A stretch of 64,000 nt of DNA from Bacteroides sp. CAG:530 (GCA_000434735.1 FR881278.1:11366-75365), one strand, 5' to 3'; positions 24,081 through 33,624 are shown, numbered from the stretch's first letter. Program-made: numbers and translations. The notes: generated by a model from the letters alone, not told the origin.

Positions 24081-25082
24081 ATGCGTAGGATAAGGTATAT
24101 AATAGGTCTGTTGGTTCTGCTGTTTGTGGTTGGCACTACAGCTTGTCATTACCAAGTAACTTCGTCGTCTAACCGTGCCAATCAAGATACGGTGATTGAT
24201 GGAGATTCTATCGCTATGAGTGGGGTAATGGAGAAAGACTCATTAGATGTACCTATCCGTCCTTACGCATTGAATTGTAACTTGGAAGTCGTCACAGATA
24301 CATTGTGGCTGCATCTGCTTCCGTTTACAGATACCATTCCTGTATTAAGGCATGACAATGTGGTAGTGGCTGAGATAGACATTCATCCTAACGACTCGGT
24401 GAATACGGTGTGGGTGAAAGTTGCCCGTGACCAAAGTACGATAGGCTGGATACCAGAAAAGAAACTTCTGAAAAATGTAGTACCTGTAGACCCTATATCG
24501 CAGTGTATACATTTGTTCAGTAGCTCTCACGCTTTGCCGTTCTTCTTGATTTTAGCTGTATTCTTTCTGTCTTTTGTCTATCGTGCCGTACGTCGTAAGC
24601 AGATAAAGCTTATTTGGCTGAATGATATCGACAGTGTGTTTCCTGTAATACTGTCGTTACTGATGGCATCTTCCGCCACATTATATAATAGTATTCAGCA
24701 CTTTGTGCCCGAAACGTGGGAGCATTATTATTACGACCCTACGTTAAATCCGTTTGCTGTACCGTTTATTTTAGGGTTGTTCATTATCAGTGTAGCGCTT
24801 ATCTTGCTGCTTGGAGTTGCTATGCTCGATGATTTGTTTCATCAAACCAGCATAGAAGTGGCATTCTTTTACTTGGTAGGGTTGATGTCTGTATGCATCT
24901 TTATCTATATCTTCTTTACTTATATATGGGTTTATCTGGCATACATCTGTTTGGTGGCATACGCCGTAGGGTGTGTCCGTTGGTTTCGTAAGGCCAACGG
25001 CTATCCGTATGCATGCGGTGCCTGTGGAGCAAAAATGCGGACAAAGGGTGTTTGTCCGCATTGTGGCGCGCTGAATGAATGA
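24081..25082 (+). CDS. Membrane protein with SH3-like domain and C-terminal zinc ribbon
   Basis: 333 aa, not matched to a named family. The start (residues 1-22, ending GTTACHY) looks like a lipoprotein signal or an anchor. Residues 50-130 resemble a bacterial SH3-like module (PVLRHDNVVVAEIDI, DQSTIGWIPEKKLLKN). Three or four membrane helices occupy about 150-305, and the end is a CxxC..CxxC zinc ribbon (YACGACGAKMRTKGVCPHCG). It starts 10 bp after the U32 gene, so it is likely co-transcribed. The mix of envelope and zinc-ribbon parts is unusual; function unknown. Confidence 0.65.
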   Translation: MRRIRYIIGLLVLLFVVGTTACHYQVTSSSNRANQDTVIDGDSIAMSGVMEKDSLDVPIRPYALNCNLEVVTDTLWLHLLPFTDTIPVLRHDNVVVAEIDIHPNDSVNTVWVKVARDQSTIGWIPEKKLLKNVVPVDPISQCIHLFSSSHALPFFLILAVFFLSFVYRAVRRKQIKLIWLNDIDSVFPVILSLLMASSATLYNSIQHFVPETWEHYYYDPTLNPFAVPFILGLFIISVALILLLGVAMLDDLFHQTSIEVAFFYLVGLMSVCIFIYIFFTYIWVYLAYICLVAYAVGCVRWFRKANGYPYACGACGAKMRTKGVCPHCGALNE

Positions 25083-25084
25083 TA

Positions 25085-27532
25085 TCAGAAACAGCAGCGT
25101 ATATCTATTCCGGCTTGTATGGGTCGGCCTTGCTGAGTGAATCCTCTACCCATGGTTTCAAAGTAGAAAGCCTGATAGTCTTTATTTAAAATATTGTTTG
25201 CCCAGATTGAAATCTGACCGTGTCCTTTGTTCAGACTGATGCGTCCGTTAAGGGTACCGTACAGTGCCTGACTTGCATCGTTCTGTTCGGTCCAGTAAAT
25301 TCGTCCTGCAGCCTTATAGTTGGCGTTGATAGTGATATTGTCAAGCAGTCGGCACGCATTGGTTCTGATTACATACTGCGCTCCGGCGTTAAAGGTATGC
25401 TTTGGAACAAACGGAACGTAGTTTCCTTCGTTCTCCCCGTTAGAGAAAGTGGCATACGTATATCCGTAGCATCCGTTGAGGCTGAAGTCGTTGGTGATTT
25501 GAGTCTTTAATGTAGCCTCGGCACCCATGCTCTTGCTCTTTCCGGCGTTAACAGTTTCGCGTCCCAGTCCCGTATCCGAGAAACGTGATATCTGCTGGTC
25601 GTGCGTATCCATGTAAAACGCAGCCAAGTCGAGTTGCAGTTTGCTATCCGCAAGATTCAAGTGAGATCCTATCTCGTAGTTCCATGAATATTCCGGCTTA
25701 TAGAGAGTTTGCTTTTTAACGTCTGCTTCTACGGATTTACTCTTCATGTTATTTAATACACCTTTTATTAATGCTTTTGTAGCTTCGGGTATCATTGGTG
25801 CGTTGTCTACTACTGGAATGGTGGCTTCGGCAACCTGAGTCATCATAGTAGACTGCATGTCACTGTTCAGCAATTCAGAGAAACTCTGTATGTTGAATCC
25901 TCCCGAGCGGTATCCGCGGGTTACGCTTGCGTATACGTTGTTTCGTTTGCCGAAGTTGTACTGCATAGCGAATTTAGGAAGTAATTGTAGATAGTCGTGG
26001 TCGGTCTTACCTTCATACCGTTGTGCGGCATTGAAAGTAGTGGCTTTTACCATCTGAATCTCTTTGTTCATGGGCGACAGTACTCCATTCAGAGAGTAGG
26101 TGTGCGACAAGTCGTATCCGGCATCGTATTTCAGAAACATCTTTTCATAATCTACACGCAGACCCACTGTTACAGACAGACCCTTGGCTCCCAGAAAATC
26201 ATTCAGAGTAGTTTGATGAAAGAACGCTCCATTAAGAATAGGAGTCTTGAACTTATTGCCGATAAGTAGTTCATTACCGTTAATACGATCATCGAATTTG
26301 AATTTCATCGTCATATTTCCCATCGAAACATCTGGCAGATGCTTGTTGGCGTTGGTGTTGATGGTATTATTCAGCCAATCTATTCCGTCCGACCAGAATG
26401 TTACAGGGCCTTGTGTATCTTGCCATTGGTAGAAACCGCTTACACCGTTTATCCATTGCCAGTTGCTTCCCGGCTTAGATTTGGCAACCAGTTCTTCTGA
26501 GATGATTTTCGCGTTCTGCTTTTGCGTAAGCGAGTAGATATCTTTTTCTATAAAGTCTTGGTCCAAGTCCATGTGGTCTCGCAGATATTGAAATCCGGTT
26601 ACGCTGCTCAGTATAAAAGACTCTTCTTGATGCTCCAAGTTAAGTCCGCCGTTTACCAAGTTACGCTTATATCCACTTTCTCTATTATAGGCGATGCGTC
26701 CTATATAGTCGGCCCGGTCTTCGTTTTCCTTATTTACCATGCCGGCATATTCGTATGGATATCCACCTTGGTTTACATATTCATAATTCACTGTGAAATC
26801 GAGCTTTGTGTTCTCTGTAGGCAGATAGATAGCGCGTACTCGTCCGCCGAATTCATTTCCGTTATCTATGTGTTCGTTATTGAATGTATTCTTGAAGAAT
26901 CCTCCTTTATATCCGTAGAAGAATCCGGTAGAAAAGGCGAATTTTGGGCTGACGCGGTGATAGTGAGTAAGCGATGCGTTGTACTCGTTGTGCGTAGCGG
27001 CACCAAGGCGTACGTCGGTTCCTTGATAGTTGAACGGCGATTTGGTGAATACACGTATCAAGCCTCCCATCGTATTGCGTCCGTACAGAGTTCCTTGCGG
27101 ACCTCGCAACACGTCTATGCGTTCTATGTCGGAGTAATTGAAATCGAAAGCAGCCTTTTCTATGAAAGGGATGTTGTCTACATACAGTCCTACAGCCGGA
27201 GTGTTTACACGCGAGCCTATACCTCTTACATATACAGAGGTAGTAAGCTTAGAACCATAATCGGGAATAAACAAGTTTGGTACCAGTCCGGTTATAGATT
27301 TCACTGAAGTCACCGCATTGCTTCGCATATCATTTTGCGAGAACGAAGTAGCCGATACAGGCTGCTGTCTTAGTCGGTTATTATCTTTTGGTGTGGCAAT
27401 GATTACGATTTCTTCAATATCGATAACCTTTGTAGTGTCTTTTGTCGATGTCTTATCTGTGATGGCAGGATTTGCCATGGCACTTACGGCAGCTGTCAGA
27501 ACCAGCGGCAGTGTTACTGTACGTTTTCTCAT
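25085..27532 (-). CDS. TonB-dependent outer-membrane receptor
   Basis: 815 aa. Signal peptide at 1-20, a TonB-box-like IEEIVIIATP (about 40-50), a plug domain (60-165) with VDNIPFIEKAAFDFNYSDIE and RIDVLRGPQGTLYGRNTMGG, then a beta barrel ending in an aromatic-poor IRCCF. There is no CarboxypepD_reg extension and no SusD partner nearby, so it looks like a siderophore, haem, metal or small-molecule receptor, not a glycan one. The upstream minus-strand LuxR-type gene may regulate it. No cobalamin riboswitch was seen. Substrate cannot be assigned. Confidence 0.9.
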   Translation of the reverse strand: MRKRTVTLPLVLTAAVSAMANPAITDKTSTKDTTKVIDIEEIVIIATPKDNNRLRQQPVSATSFSQNDMRSNAVTSVKSITGLVPNLFIPDYGSKLTTSVYVRGIGSRVNTPAVGLYVDNIPFIEKAAFDFNYSDIERIDVLRGPQGTLYGRNTMGGLIRVFTKSPFNYQGTDVRLGAATHNEYNASLTHYHRVSPKFAFSTGFFYGYKGGFFKNTFNNEHIDNGNEFGGRVRAIYLPTENTKLDFTVNYEYVNQGGYPYEYAGMVNKENEDRADYIGRIAYNRESGYKRNLVNGGLNLEHQEESFILSSVTGFQYLRDHMDLDQDFIEKDIYSLTQKQNAKIISEELVAKSKPGSNWQWINGVSGFYQWQDTQGPVTFWSDGIDWLNNTINTNANKHLPDVSMGNMTMKFKFDDRINGNELLIGNKFKTPILNGAFFHQTTLNDFLGAKGLSVTVGLRVDYEKMFLKYDAGYDLSHTYSLNGVLSPMNKEIQMVKATTFNAAQRYEGKTDHDYLQLLPKFAMQYNFGKRNNVYASVTRGYRSGGFNIQSFSELLNSDMQSTMMTQVAEATIPVVDNAPMIPEATKALIKGVLNNMKSKSVEADVKKQTLYKPEYSWNYEIGSHLNLADSKLQLDLAAFYMDTHDQQISRFSDTGLGRETVNAGKSKSMGAEATLKTQITNDFSLNGCYGYTYATFSNGENEGNYVPFVPKHTFNAGAQYVIRTNACRLLDNITINANYKAAGRIYWTEQNDASQALYGTLNGRISLNKGHGQISIWANNILNKDYQAFYFETMGRGFTQQGRPIQAGIDIRCCF

Positions 27533-27622
27533 CTTGTTTTTGCGATTTTATTAATTCGGTTGCAAAGTAACACTAAACCCACTATCCATGCAATCCTAAT
27601 AAATGAGGATATTCTATATACG

Positions 27623-28207
27623 TTAAATGCTGTCGGCTTCTATATAGCCATGCATCACGGCATAGACAGCCAGACCGGAAGCCGACTTGATGCCCAATTT
27701 CTCTGTAATGTTCTTGCGATGCGAGATGACGGTAGTGAGGCTGATGCTTAACTTATCGGCTATCTCCTTATTGATGAATCCTTTGGTTATGAGGATTAAT
27801 ACTTCTATCTCACGCGGCGACAAGTCGTGCTCCGTATCGTGTTGCGGATAAGACGATGCCGGACGCTGAGCGCCATCATGGCCCGACGAGCGTAAAGCCA
27901 TGATGCCTTTTACCAGTTTATCTTGCGGAAGATGTATGTTAAGCGTATGTATTCCGTTCAGTGTAGGCTGTTCGCCACCCGACAGAACGATGGTCTTAGT
28001 CTTGCGTTCCAAGAAAAAAACGGTATGTGCAAAGTAGATTTGAGCCGACACGAAGTAATGTGCATACATGTCGGGCGTGTCGTCTACCAGTCGCTCAAAC
28101 GACGGGAATACACGTATGATAGCCTTGGGCAACAGTTCTTCTATTATTGTTTGAAGTCCTAAGGCGGTAAGCGTATTCTGTTCTACTATAGCTATTTCCG
28201 GAATCAT
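27623..28207 (-). CDS. LuxR-family regulator with a degenerate receiver-like domain
   Basis: 194 aa. The C-terminal HTH_LuxR domain (about 128-185) is clear: LSPREIEVLILITKGFINKE, then IADKLSISLTTVISHRKNIT. The N-terminus resembles a response-regulator receiver (IAIVEQNTLTALGLQTIIEE) but has Glu-Gln where the acidic pair should be and no obvious phospho-Asp, so it is probably not phosphorylated. Placed upstream of and parallel to the TonB receptor gene, it is a plausible regulator of it. Confidence 0.8.
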   Translation of the reverse strand: MIPEIAIVEQNTLTALGLQTIIEELLPKAIIRVFPSFERLVDDTPDMYAHYFVSAQIYFAHTVFFLERKTKTIVLSGGEQPTLNGIHTLNIHLPQDKLVKGIMALRSSGHDGAQRPASSYPQHDTEHDLSPREIEVLILITKGFINKEIADKLSISLTTVISHRKNITEKLGIKSASGLAVYAVMHGYIEADSI

Positions 28208-28231
28208 ATTAACGTTTTGTTTGTTCTATTC

Positions 28232-29881
28232 TTATTTGCCAAGATATAATGCGGCAGCTTCGGCGCAGCGTTCTCCGTCTATACCTGCCGATACTATACC
28301 TCCGGCATATCCGGCACCTTCGCCACAAGGGAACAATCCTCTTACTCTAACATGCTGTAGTGTCTCGTTATCGCGAATGATACGTACAGGCGATGAGGTA
28401 CGAGTTTCTACCGCTATCATTACGGCATCGTTCGTAAGGAATCCGTGCGAGCATTTTCCGAATAGTTGGAATCCTTTACTCAATCGTTCGCTGATGAACT
28501 GCGGCATCCAGAAGTGTAGGGGAGACGATACCAAGCCAGGACTGTACGATGAATCGGGCAGATCGTAGCTCAATTTCTTACGTGTGAAGTCCACCATACG
28601 TTGTGCCGGTGCCGTTTGGCGCATATTTCCTTGCTGCCAACAAGTCTGTTCCAACTTCTCTTGGAAACGCATCATTGCCAACGTGTGTATTTTGCCTTCC
28701 TTCAATGCTCCGCTTTTAGCTATCAGCTCTTCTGTCTTTTCTTCTGCCGAGCCGGGGAAAGGCTCGCTGCCGGTGAGGTTCAGTGTAGGGTCATTCAGGT
28801 CTTCGGGACGAAGCTCTACCACCATACCAGAGTTACTCCATCTTGTTCCGCGGTTGCTGGGGCTCATGCCGTTTACCACAATTTGGTGAGGACCGCTGGC
28901 TGCAGGCACAACGAATCCTCCAGGGCACATACAGAAGCTGTATACTCCGCGTCCGTCTACCTGCTGCACAAAACTATATTCAGCAGCGGGCAGATATTTA
29001 CCTCGTCCTGCTTTATTATGATATTGAATCTGGTCAATCAGCATAGAAGGGTGTTCCAAGCGTACACCTACGGCAATGCCTTTGGCTTCAAGTTCTACGC
29101 CGTTAGAATACAGCCAACGATATACATCGCGTGCCGAGTGTCCGGTAGCCAAGATAACCGGTCCGTGCAACTCTTTGCCGGTATCTGTTGTGATGCCTGT
29201 CACTTGGTCGCCCTCTATTAATAAGGCGTCCATTCGTGTCTGGAAGTGAACTTCTCCACCGCATTCCAATATGGTGTTACGCATATTCTCTATTACGCGC
29301 GGCAACTTGTCGGTACCTATATGCGGATGTGCGTCTACCAATATCGAGGTGCTTGCGCCGTGCTGACAGAATACGTTGAGTATCTTGTCGGTATTTCCGC
29401 GTTTCTTGCTTCGTGTGTATAACTTTCCGTCGGAATACGCTCCGGCACCGCCTTCTCCGAAACTATAGTTCGATTCCGGGTCTACCTTATGTTCTCGGCT
29501 GATACGCGCCAAGTCTTCCTTTCGTTCGCGTACGTTCTTTCCACGTTCTACTATTATGGGTTTCAATCCCAGTTCTATCAGTTTCAGAGCTGCGAATAAA
29601 CCTCCAGGTCCTGCGCCAACTACGATAACCTGTCGCGCATGTTCCACGTTCTTATATTCCGTGCGTATAAACTGCTCGTTATCGGGCTGTTCATTTATGA
29701 AAACACGGGCTTTAACATTGACGAAAATGGTACGTTGGCGTGCATCTATGCTACGTTTTATTACTTGAACGGCATTGATGGTGCGCACGTCTAATCCTTT
29801 TTCACGACTGATGTATTGTTTTAGCGACTGTTCGCTTGCTGCCTGTTCTGGCAGAACTCTTAGTTGATATTCGTTTACCAT
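28232..29881 (-). CDS. FAD-dependent dehydrogenase (COG2509 type)
   Basis: 549 aa. An N-terminal ~85-residue region precedes the FAD-binding motif VVGAGPGGLFAALKLIELGL (about 91-110). NYSFGEGGAGAYSDGKLYTR follows, typical of the uncharacterised COG2509 flavoproteins related to BaiN/HI0933. The C-terminus has GLFPCGEGAGYAGGIVSAGI, the second FAD contact. Cytoplasmic oxidoreductase of unknown substrate; it is followed after 24 bp by the LuxR-type gene. Confidence 0.85.
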   Translation of the reverse strand: MVNEYQLRVLPEQAASEQSLKQYISREKGLDVRTINAVQVIKRSIDARQRTIFVNVKARVFINEQPDNEQFIRTEYKNVEHARQVIVVGAGPGGLFAALKLIELGLKPIIVERGKNVRERKEDLARISREHKVDPESNYSFGEGGAGAYSDGKLYTRSKKRGNTDKILNVFCQHGASTSILVDAHPHIGTDKLPRVIENMRNTILECGGEVHFQTRMDALLIEGDQVTGITTDTGKELHGPVILATGHSARDVYRWLYSNGVELEAKGIAVGVRLEHPSMLIDQIQYHNKAGRGKYLPAAEYSFVQQVDGRGVYSFCMCPGGFVVPAASGPHQIVVNGMSPSNRGTRWSNSGMVVELRPEDLNDPTLNLTGSEPFPGSAEEKTEELIAKSGALKEGKIHTLAMMRFQEKLEQTCWQQGNMRQTAPAQRMVDFTRKKLSYDLPDSSYSPGLVSSPLHFWMPQFISERLSKGFQLFGKCSHGFLTNDAVMIAVETRTSSPVRIIRDNETLQHVRVRGLFPCGEGAGYAGGIVSAGIDGERCAEAAALYLGK

Positions 29882-29990
29882 AACTGATTATGAACTTATT
29901 TGTGCAAAGATAGTGCAAACCGAATGCATAATATCAGGTTTACTTGAATATTATGCTAAGGTGCAGCCTATTTATTAAAAAATATCGCTT

Positions 29991-31364
29991 TTATCCGAAT
30001 AGTTCGCGAAAGGCTTCTTCTACCTTTCTTACCGGAACCAGTTCTATTTTTATTTTCCGTTTATCCAGCCCTTGCAGGTTATGCTTAGGTATAATCATTC
30101 GCTTGAAACCGAGTTTTTCTGCTTCGCCTATGCGCTGCTCTATTCGGTTTACCGGTCTTATCTCTCCGCTTAGGCCTACTTCGCCAGCCATGCAGACTCC
30201 GGCATCTATTTCCGCATCCATGTTGCTCGACAGGGTTGCGCTTATCACCGCCAAGTCGATGGCGGGGTCGTTTACCTTCAGTCCTCCGGCAATATTCAGG
30301 AACACATCTTTCTGCGCCAACTTAAATCCCACTCGCTTTTCTAATACTGCCAGAAGCATGTTCATTCGTCGCAAGTCGAATCCCGTAGCCGAGCGTTGCG
30401 GCATTCCGTATGCGGCGGTGCTTACTAACGCTTGCACTTCGATAAGGAATGGGCGTATGCCTTCTACCGCACAAGCGATTGCTATTCCGCTCATGCCTTC
30501 ATGGTCTTGTGTAAGAAGCAGTTCTGATGGATTGCTCACTTGCCGCAGTCCGTCTTGTCTCATTTCGTAGATGCCAAGTTCGGCGGTGCTTCCGAATCTG
30601 TTTTTTATGCTTCTCAATATACGATACATGTAGTGTTGGTCGCCTTCAAACTGAAGAACAGTGTCTACTATATGCTCCAGAACCTTTGGTCCGGCTATGT
30701 TTCCTTCTTTATTTATATGTCCAATAAAGATAACGGGCGTACCGGTCTCCTTCGCGAATTTCAAGATAGAAGCCGAACACTCTCTAACCTGCACGATGCT
30801 GCCGGGCGACGATTCTATGTTTTCTGTCGATATGGTTTGTATTGAGTCTATGATGACTAAATCGGGAGCCGTGTTCTTAATATGAGTGAATATCTGCTCC
30901 AGTGAAGTTTCGCAAGCTATCAGCAGCTCCGTCTCTTCGGGGTGGGGGATGCGGTCGGCGCGTAGTTTGAGTTGGCGTGCGCTCTCTTCGCCAGATACAT
31001 ATAACACCTTCTTGTTAGCAAGACGCAGCACCGTCTGCAATACGAGAGTTGACTTTCCGATACCCGGCTCACCGCCTATCAGTGTAAGCGAGCCTTCTAC
31101 CAGTCCACCGCCTAATACGCGGTTCAGCTCTTCGTCGCCCATGTCAATTCGTTGCTCGTCGCTCGAAGTAATCTCGAACAAGCGTTGCGGTTTCGACTTG
31201 ATTGATTCTATTCCGTGGGCTACGTGTTTTGCTACTGGTGCCTCTTTTCGTACCACTTCTTCTACGAAAGTGTTCCATTGTCCGCACGACGGACATTTGC
31301 CTGCCCATTTAGGCGATTCCTGTCCGCAGTTGCTACATACATATACAGTCTTTTCTTTAGCCAT
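29991..31364 (-). CDS. radA: DNA repair protein RadA
   Basis: 457 aa. N-terminal C4 zinc finger (CSNCGQESPKWAGKCPSCGQ), a RecA-like ATPase with Walker A GGEPGIGKSTLVLQ and the RadA-specific KNRFG motif (SIKNRFGSTAELG), then a C-terminal Lon-like domain (GLSGEIRPVNRIEQRIGEAE). Hexameric helicase that extends recombination intermediates. It is followed by the FAD-dependent gene after about 110 bp. Confidence 0.97.
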   Translation of the reverse strand: MAKEKTVYVCSNCGQESPKWAGKCPSCGQWNTFVEEVVRKEAPVAKHVAHGIESIKSKPQRLFEITSSDEQRIDMGDEELNRVLGGGLVEGSLTLIGGEPGIGKSTLVLQTVLRLANKKVLYVSGEESARQLKLRADRIPHPEETELLIACETSLEQIFTHIKNTAPDLVIIDSIQTISTENIESSPGSIVQVRECSASILKFAKETGTPVIFIGHINKEGNIAGPKVLEHIVDTVLQFEGDQHYMYRILRSIKNRFGSTAELGIYEMRQDGLRQVSNPSELLLTQDHEGMSGIAIACAVEGIRPFLIEVQALVSTAAYGMPQRSATGFDLRRMNMLLAVLEKRVGFKLAQKDVFLNIAGGLKVNDPAIDLAVISATLSSNMDAEIDAGVCMAGEVGLSGEIRPVNRIEQRIGEAEKLGFKRMIIPKHNLQGLDKRKIKIELVPVRKVEEAFRELFG

Positions 31365-31453
31365 CGTATTATCTACCTATTTTTCATACAAAGATAAAAA
31401 ATAAGTGTAAGGTATGATATTGCCATTATATGGAAGTCATGAAATTCTTTAAT

Positions 31454-31556
31454 AAAGTCGTCTTACTTCGACCGAAGTAAGCACGTTGACCGACTCGAAG
31501 TGAGCGCTTACTTCGACCGAAGTAAGCATTCACATCGTTCGAAGTAAGACGACTTT
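31454..31556. repeat. 103-bp composite palindromic repeat, copy 2
   Basis: Same length and same AAAGTCGTCTTACTTCGA ends as the copy at 11960-12062, and the same CTTACTTCGACCGAAGTAAG palindrome, present here once whole at 31507-31526 and once merged into the left end. The inner block CACGTTGACCGACTCGAAGT is shared in direct orientation, while the right end matches the left end of copy 1 inverted. Confidence 0.8.
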
Positions 31557-32022
31557 GCCGTAACTGGCACATTTATGGCTGGTGTATTAGTAACAAAAAA
31601 CTGATAAAGTCAGGAAAAAATAAGTGTATATGGATAAGCGTTAAAAAGTGATATTAATATTTTTTACTTTTGACTTAATGCCAAATTAAGGCATGAATTG
31701 CCATATAAAGTTTGAAGTTTCTTTCTTTTTATTGCGCTTTTCTTGATTTATGTCGAGAAAAGCAAGTGTATTCAGTTAAAATCCGTTAATTGATAGGGGG
31801 GTATTTCTTTTTGCATATCTTTACGCATGAGAATAATCCCGCAGTGATGCGTGGTTTTCTTTTGTTGCATCTATTTTATAGGTGTAAAAATCCGTATTAC
31901 AGTGGTGATATGGTTTATATCTCTATCAGATGGGGTAAATGTATTATCCCTAAAAAATTAATTAGTAATCTCTTAATGTAAGGCTCGCAGTGATGCGAGC
32001 CTTATATATTATTTGAGTGATT
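31557..32022. other. Intergenic region with a promoter-like box and hairpins (possible small RNA)
   Basis: No convincing protein gene. A plus-strand TACTTTTG box (31665-31672) is followed by TGCC..GGCA hairpins, then CCCGCAGTGATGCGTGG (31838-31854), and a final perfect hairpin at 31982-32003 built on the same GCAGTGATGCG core. A 63-codon frame at 31790-31981 needs a TTG start and looks unlike protein. The final hairpin also suits as the rsgA terminator on the minus strand. Confidence 0.35.
31981..32004. terminator. Hairpin terminator downstream of rsgA (minus) or of a plus-strand RNA
   Basis: AAGGCTCGCA and TGCGAGCCTT form a perfect 10-bp stem with a 4-nt loop. Flanking T tracts are weak on both sides. 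Confidence 0.6.
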
Positions 32023-32958
32023 CTAATATGCGGAACGATATTTACCTTCTTCTTTATCTTCTAGGATATTTAAATAAGAAGCATAGCGCGACTCGCTGAT
32101 GTAGTGATCGGCAACAGCCTGACGTACGGCGCATCCCGGTTCGTGGCGATGTGTGCAGTCACCGTATTTGCATTCTGCCGAGAACTTGAATATCTCTTTG
32201 AAGTAATGTCCTACCTCTTCGTCTTTCATATCGAATGTTCCGAATCCTTTTATCCCCGGAGTATCTATAATATATCCGTTGCCTTCTACGGGGAACATCT
32301 CAGAGAATGTAGTGGTGTGCATACCTTTATTATGCGCTGCCGATATTTCGCTTGTCTTTTGATGCTGTTCGGGCAAGATGGCATTTATAAGAGTCGATTT
32401 TCCTACGCCCGAATGTCCCGAGAATAATGTAATGCGGTTTTTAAGCAGATTGCGTATTTCGTCTATGCCTTCGCCTGTCAGAGCAGACACCTTATAACAT
32501 GTATAGCCGATGGTATTGTATAGATTGATTAGTCCTTCTAGGTAGCGCAATTCATCCTCGGTGTATCGGTCTACTTTATTGAAGACTATAGACACCGGAA
32601 CACGGTACGCTTCGGCCGATGCTAGAAAACGGTCGATGAATGTAGTAGAAGTTTCAGGATAGTTCACCGTTACCACCAGCAAGCACAAGTCGAGGTTGGC
32701 TGCTATGATGTGCGATTGTTTAGATAAGTTAGAAGCACGGCGAATGATATAATTCTTGCGGTCTTCTATCTCTGTGATGAAAGAGTTTCCGCTTTCGGTT
32801 CCGGAAATCTGCACTCTGTCGCCCACCGCTACGGGGTTTGTGCTCCGTATACCTTTTAGTCGGAAGTTGCCTTTTATTTTACACTCTACGCTGAGGCCGC
32901 TGTCTGTTTTTACCACATACCAGCTACCTGTATTTCTTATGACTAATCCTTTATCCAA
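32023..32958 (-). CDS. rsgA: Ribosome small-subunit-dependent GTPase A
   Basis: 311 aa if started at the TTG at 32958 (DKGLVIRNTGSWYVV), where homology to other RsgA proteins begins. The open frame extends to an ATG at 33018, but that ATG lies in the loop of the frr terminator hairpin, so I prefer the TTG. Circularly permuted GTPase motifs are visible: NKVD (G4), GHSGVGKST (G1) and DTPGIKGFG (G3), then the zinc site CKYGDCTHRHEPGC. It has an N-terminal OB fold. Assists 30S maturation. Confidence 0.92.
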   Translation of the reverse strand: MDKGLVIRNTGSWYVVKTDSGLSVECKIKGNFRLKGIRSTNPVAVGDRVQISGTESGNSFITEIEDRKNYIIRRASNLSKQSHIIAANLDLCLLVVTVNYPETSTTFIDRFLASAEAYRVPVSIVFNKVDRYTEDELRYLEGLINLYNTIGYTCYKVSALTGEGIDEIRNLLKNRITLFSGHSGVGKSTLINAILPEQHQKTSEISAAHNKGMHTTTFSEMFPVEGNGYIIDTPGIKGFGTFDMKDEEVGHYFKEIFKFSAECKYGDCTHRHEPGCAVRQAVADHYISESRYASYLNILEDKEEGKYRSAY

Positions 32959-33000
32959 AATGATATATTGTGTTTCGCTATTTATATTTATAATTAATAA

Positions 33001-33041
33001 AAGCACGGACTGAGGCATAGTGTCATCGTGGTCCGTGCTTA
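33001..33041 (-). terminator. Terminator of frr
   Basis: On the minus strand AAGCACGGAC pairs with GTCCGTGCTT around a 20-nt loop, followed by TTATTAATT. The loop contains the upstream ATG of the rsgA frame. Confidence 0.8.
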
Positions 33042-33063
33042 TTTATCATATAATGAACGGGTA

Positions 33064-33624
33064 TTATACCGTCATGATTTCCTTATCTTTTGCTGCAAGC
33101 ATATCGTCTATCTGCTTGATGTACTTATCGTGTACTTTCTGCAGTTTAGCTTCGCTGTTTTTCTGTTCGTCTTCTGGCATTCCGTCTTTCACCGCTTTCT
33201 TCAGAGCGTCGATAGCGTCACGGCGAGCGTTGCGCACGCTAACCTTAGCGGTTTCGCCTTCGCCTTTGCACTGCTTAGCCAACTGTTTGCGTCGTTCCTC
33301 TGTGAGTGGCGGTATACCGATACGGATAATTTCACCGTTGTTCTCTGGCATAATGCCAAGAGCTGAGTCGATGATAGCTTTTTCTATTACGCGGAACATG
33401 CTCTTATCCCACGGTTTGATGGCGATGCTGCGTGCGTCTGGTGTAGTTACAGCTGCTACATTATTAATAGGAACCATGCTTCCGTAAGAATCTACGCGTA
33501 TACCGTCGAGTAGGCGTACGTCTGCCTTTCCGGCGCGGATGTGAGCCAAAGCTTCTTCCAGATACATAATAGCCATATCCATCTTCTCTTCAGCTTCGCT
33601 GATTATTGTTTTTGAGTCTGCCAT
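33064..33624 (-). CDS. frr: Ribosome recycling factor
   Basis: 186 aa, the standard length. Conserved stretches include EEALAHIRAGKADVRLLDGI (helix 1), the hinge with IRIGIPPLTEERRKQLAKQC, and VRNARRDAIDALKK. Dissociates ribosomes after termination together with EF-G. A strong hairpin separates it from rsgA downstream. Confidence 0.97.
   Translation of the reverse strand: MADSKTIISEAEEKMDMAIMYLEEALAHIRAGKADVRLLDGIRVDSYGSMVPINNVAAVTTPDARSIAIKPWDKSMFRVIEKAIIDSALGIMPENNGEIIRIGIPPLTEERRKQLAKQCKGEGETAKVSVRNARRDAIDALKKAVKDGMPEDEQKNSEAKLQKVHDKYIKQIDDMLAAKDKEIMTV

Noticed and set aside
26522..27307. Plus-strand open frame of 261 aa
   Set aside because: Antisense to the TonB receptor plug and barrel.
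27533..27622. Cobalamin riboswitch upstream of the TonB receptor
   Set aside because: The leader is under 100 bp and lacks the B12-box pattern.
31790..31981. 63-aa open frame between radA and rsgA
   Set aside because: Needs a TTG start, has an unlikely composition and overlaps hairpin structures.
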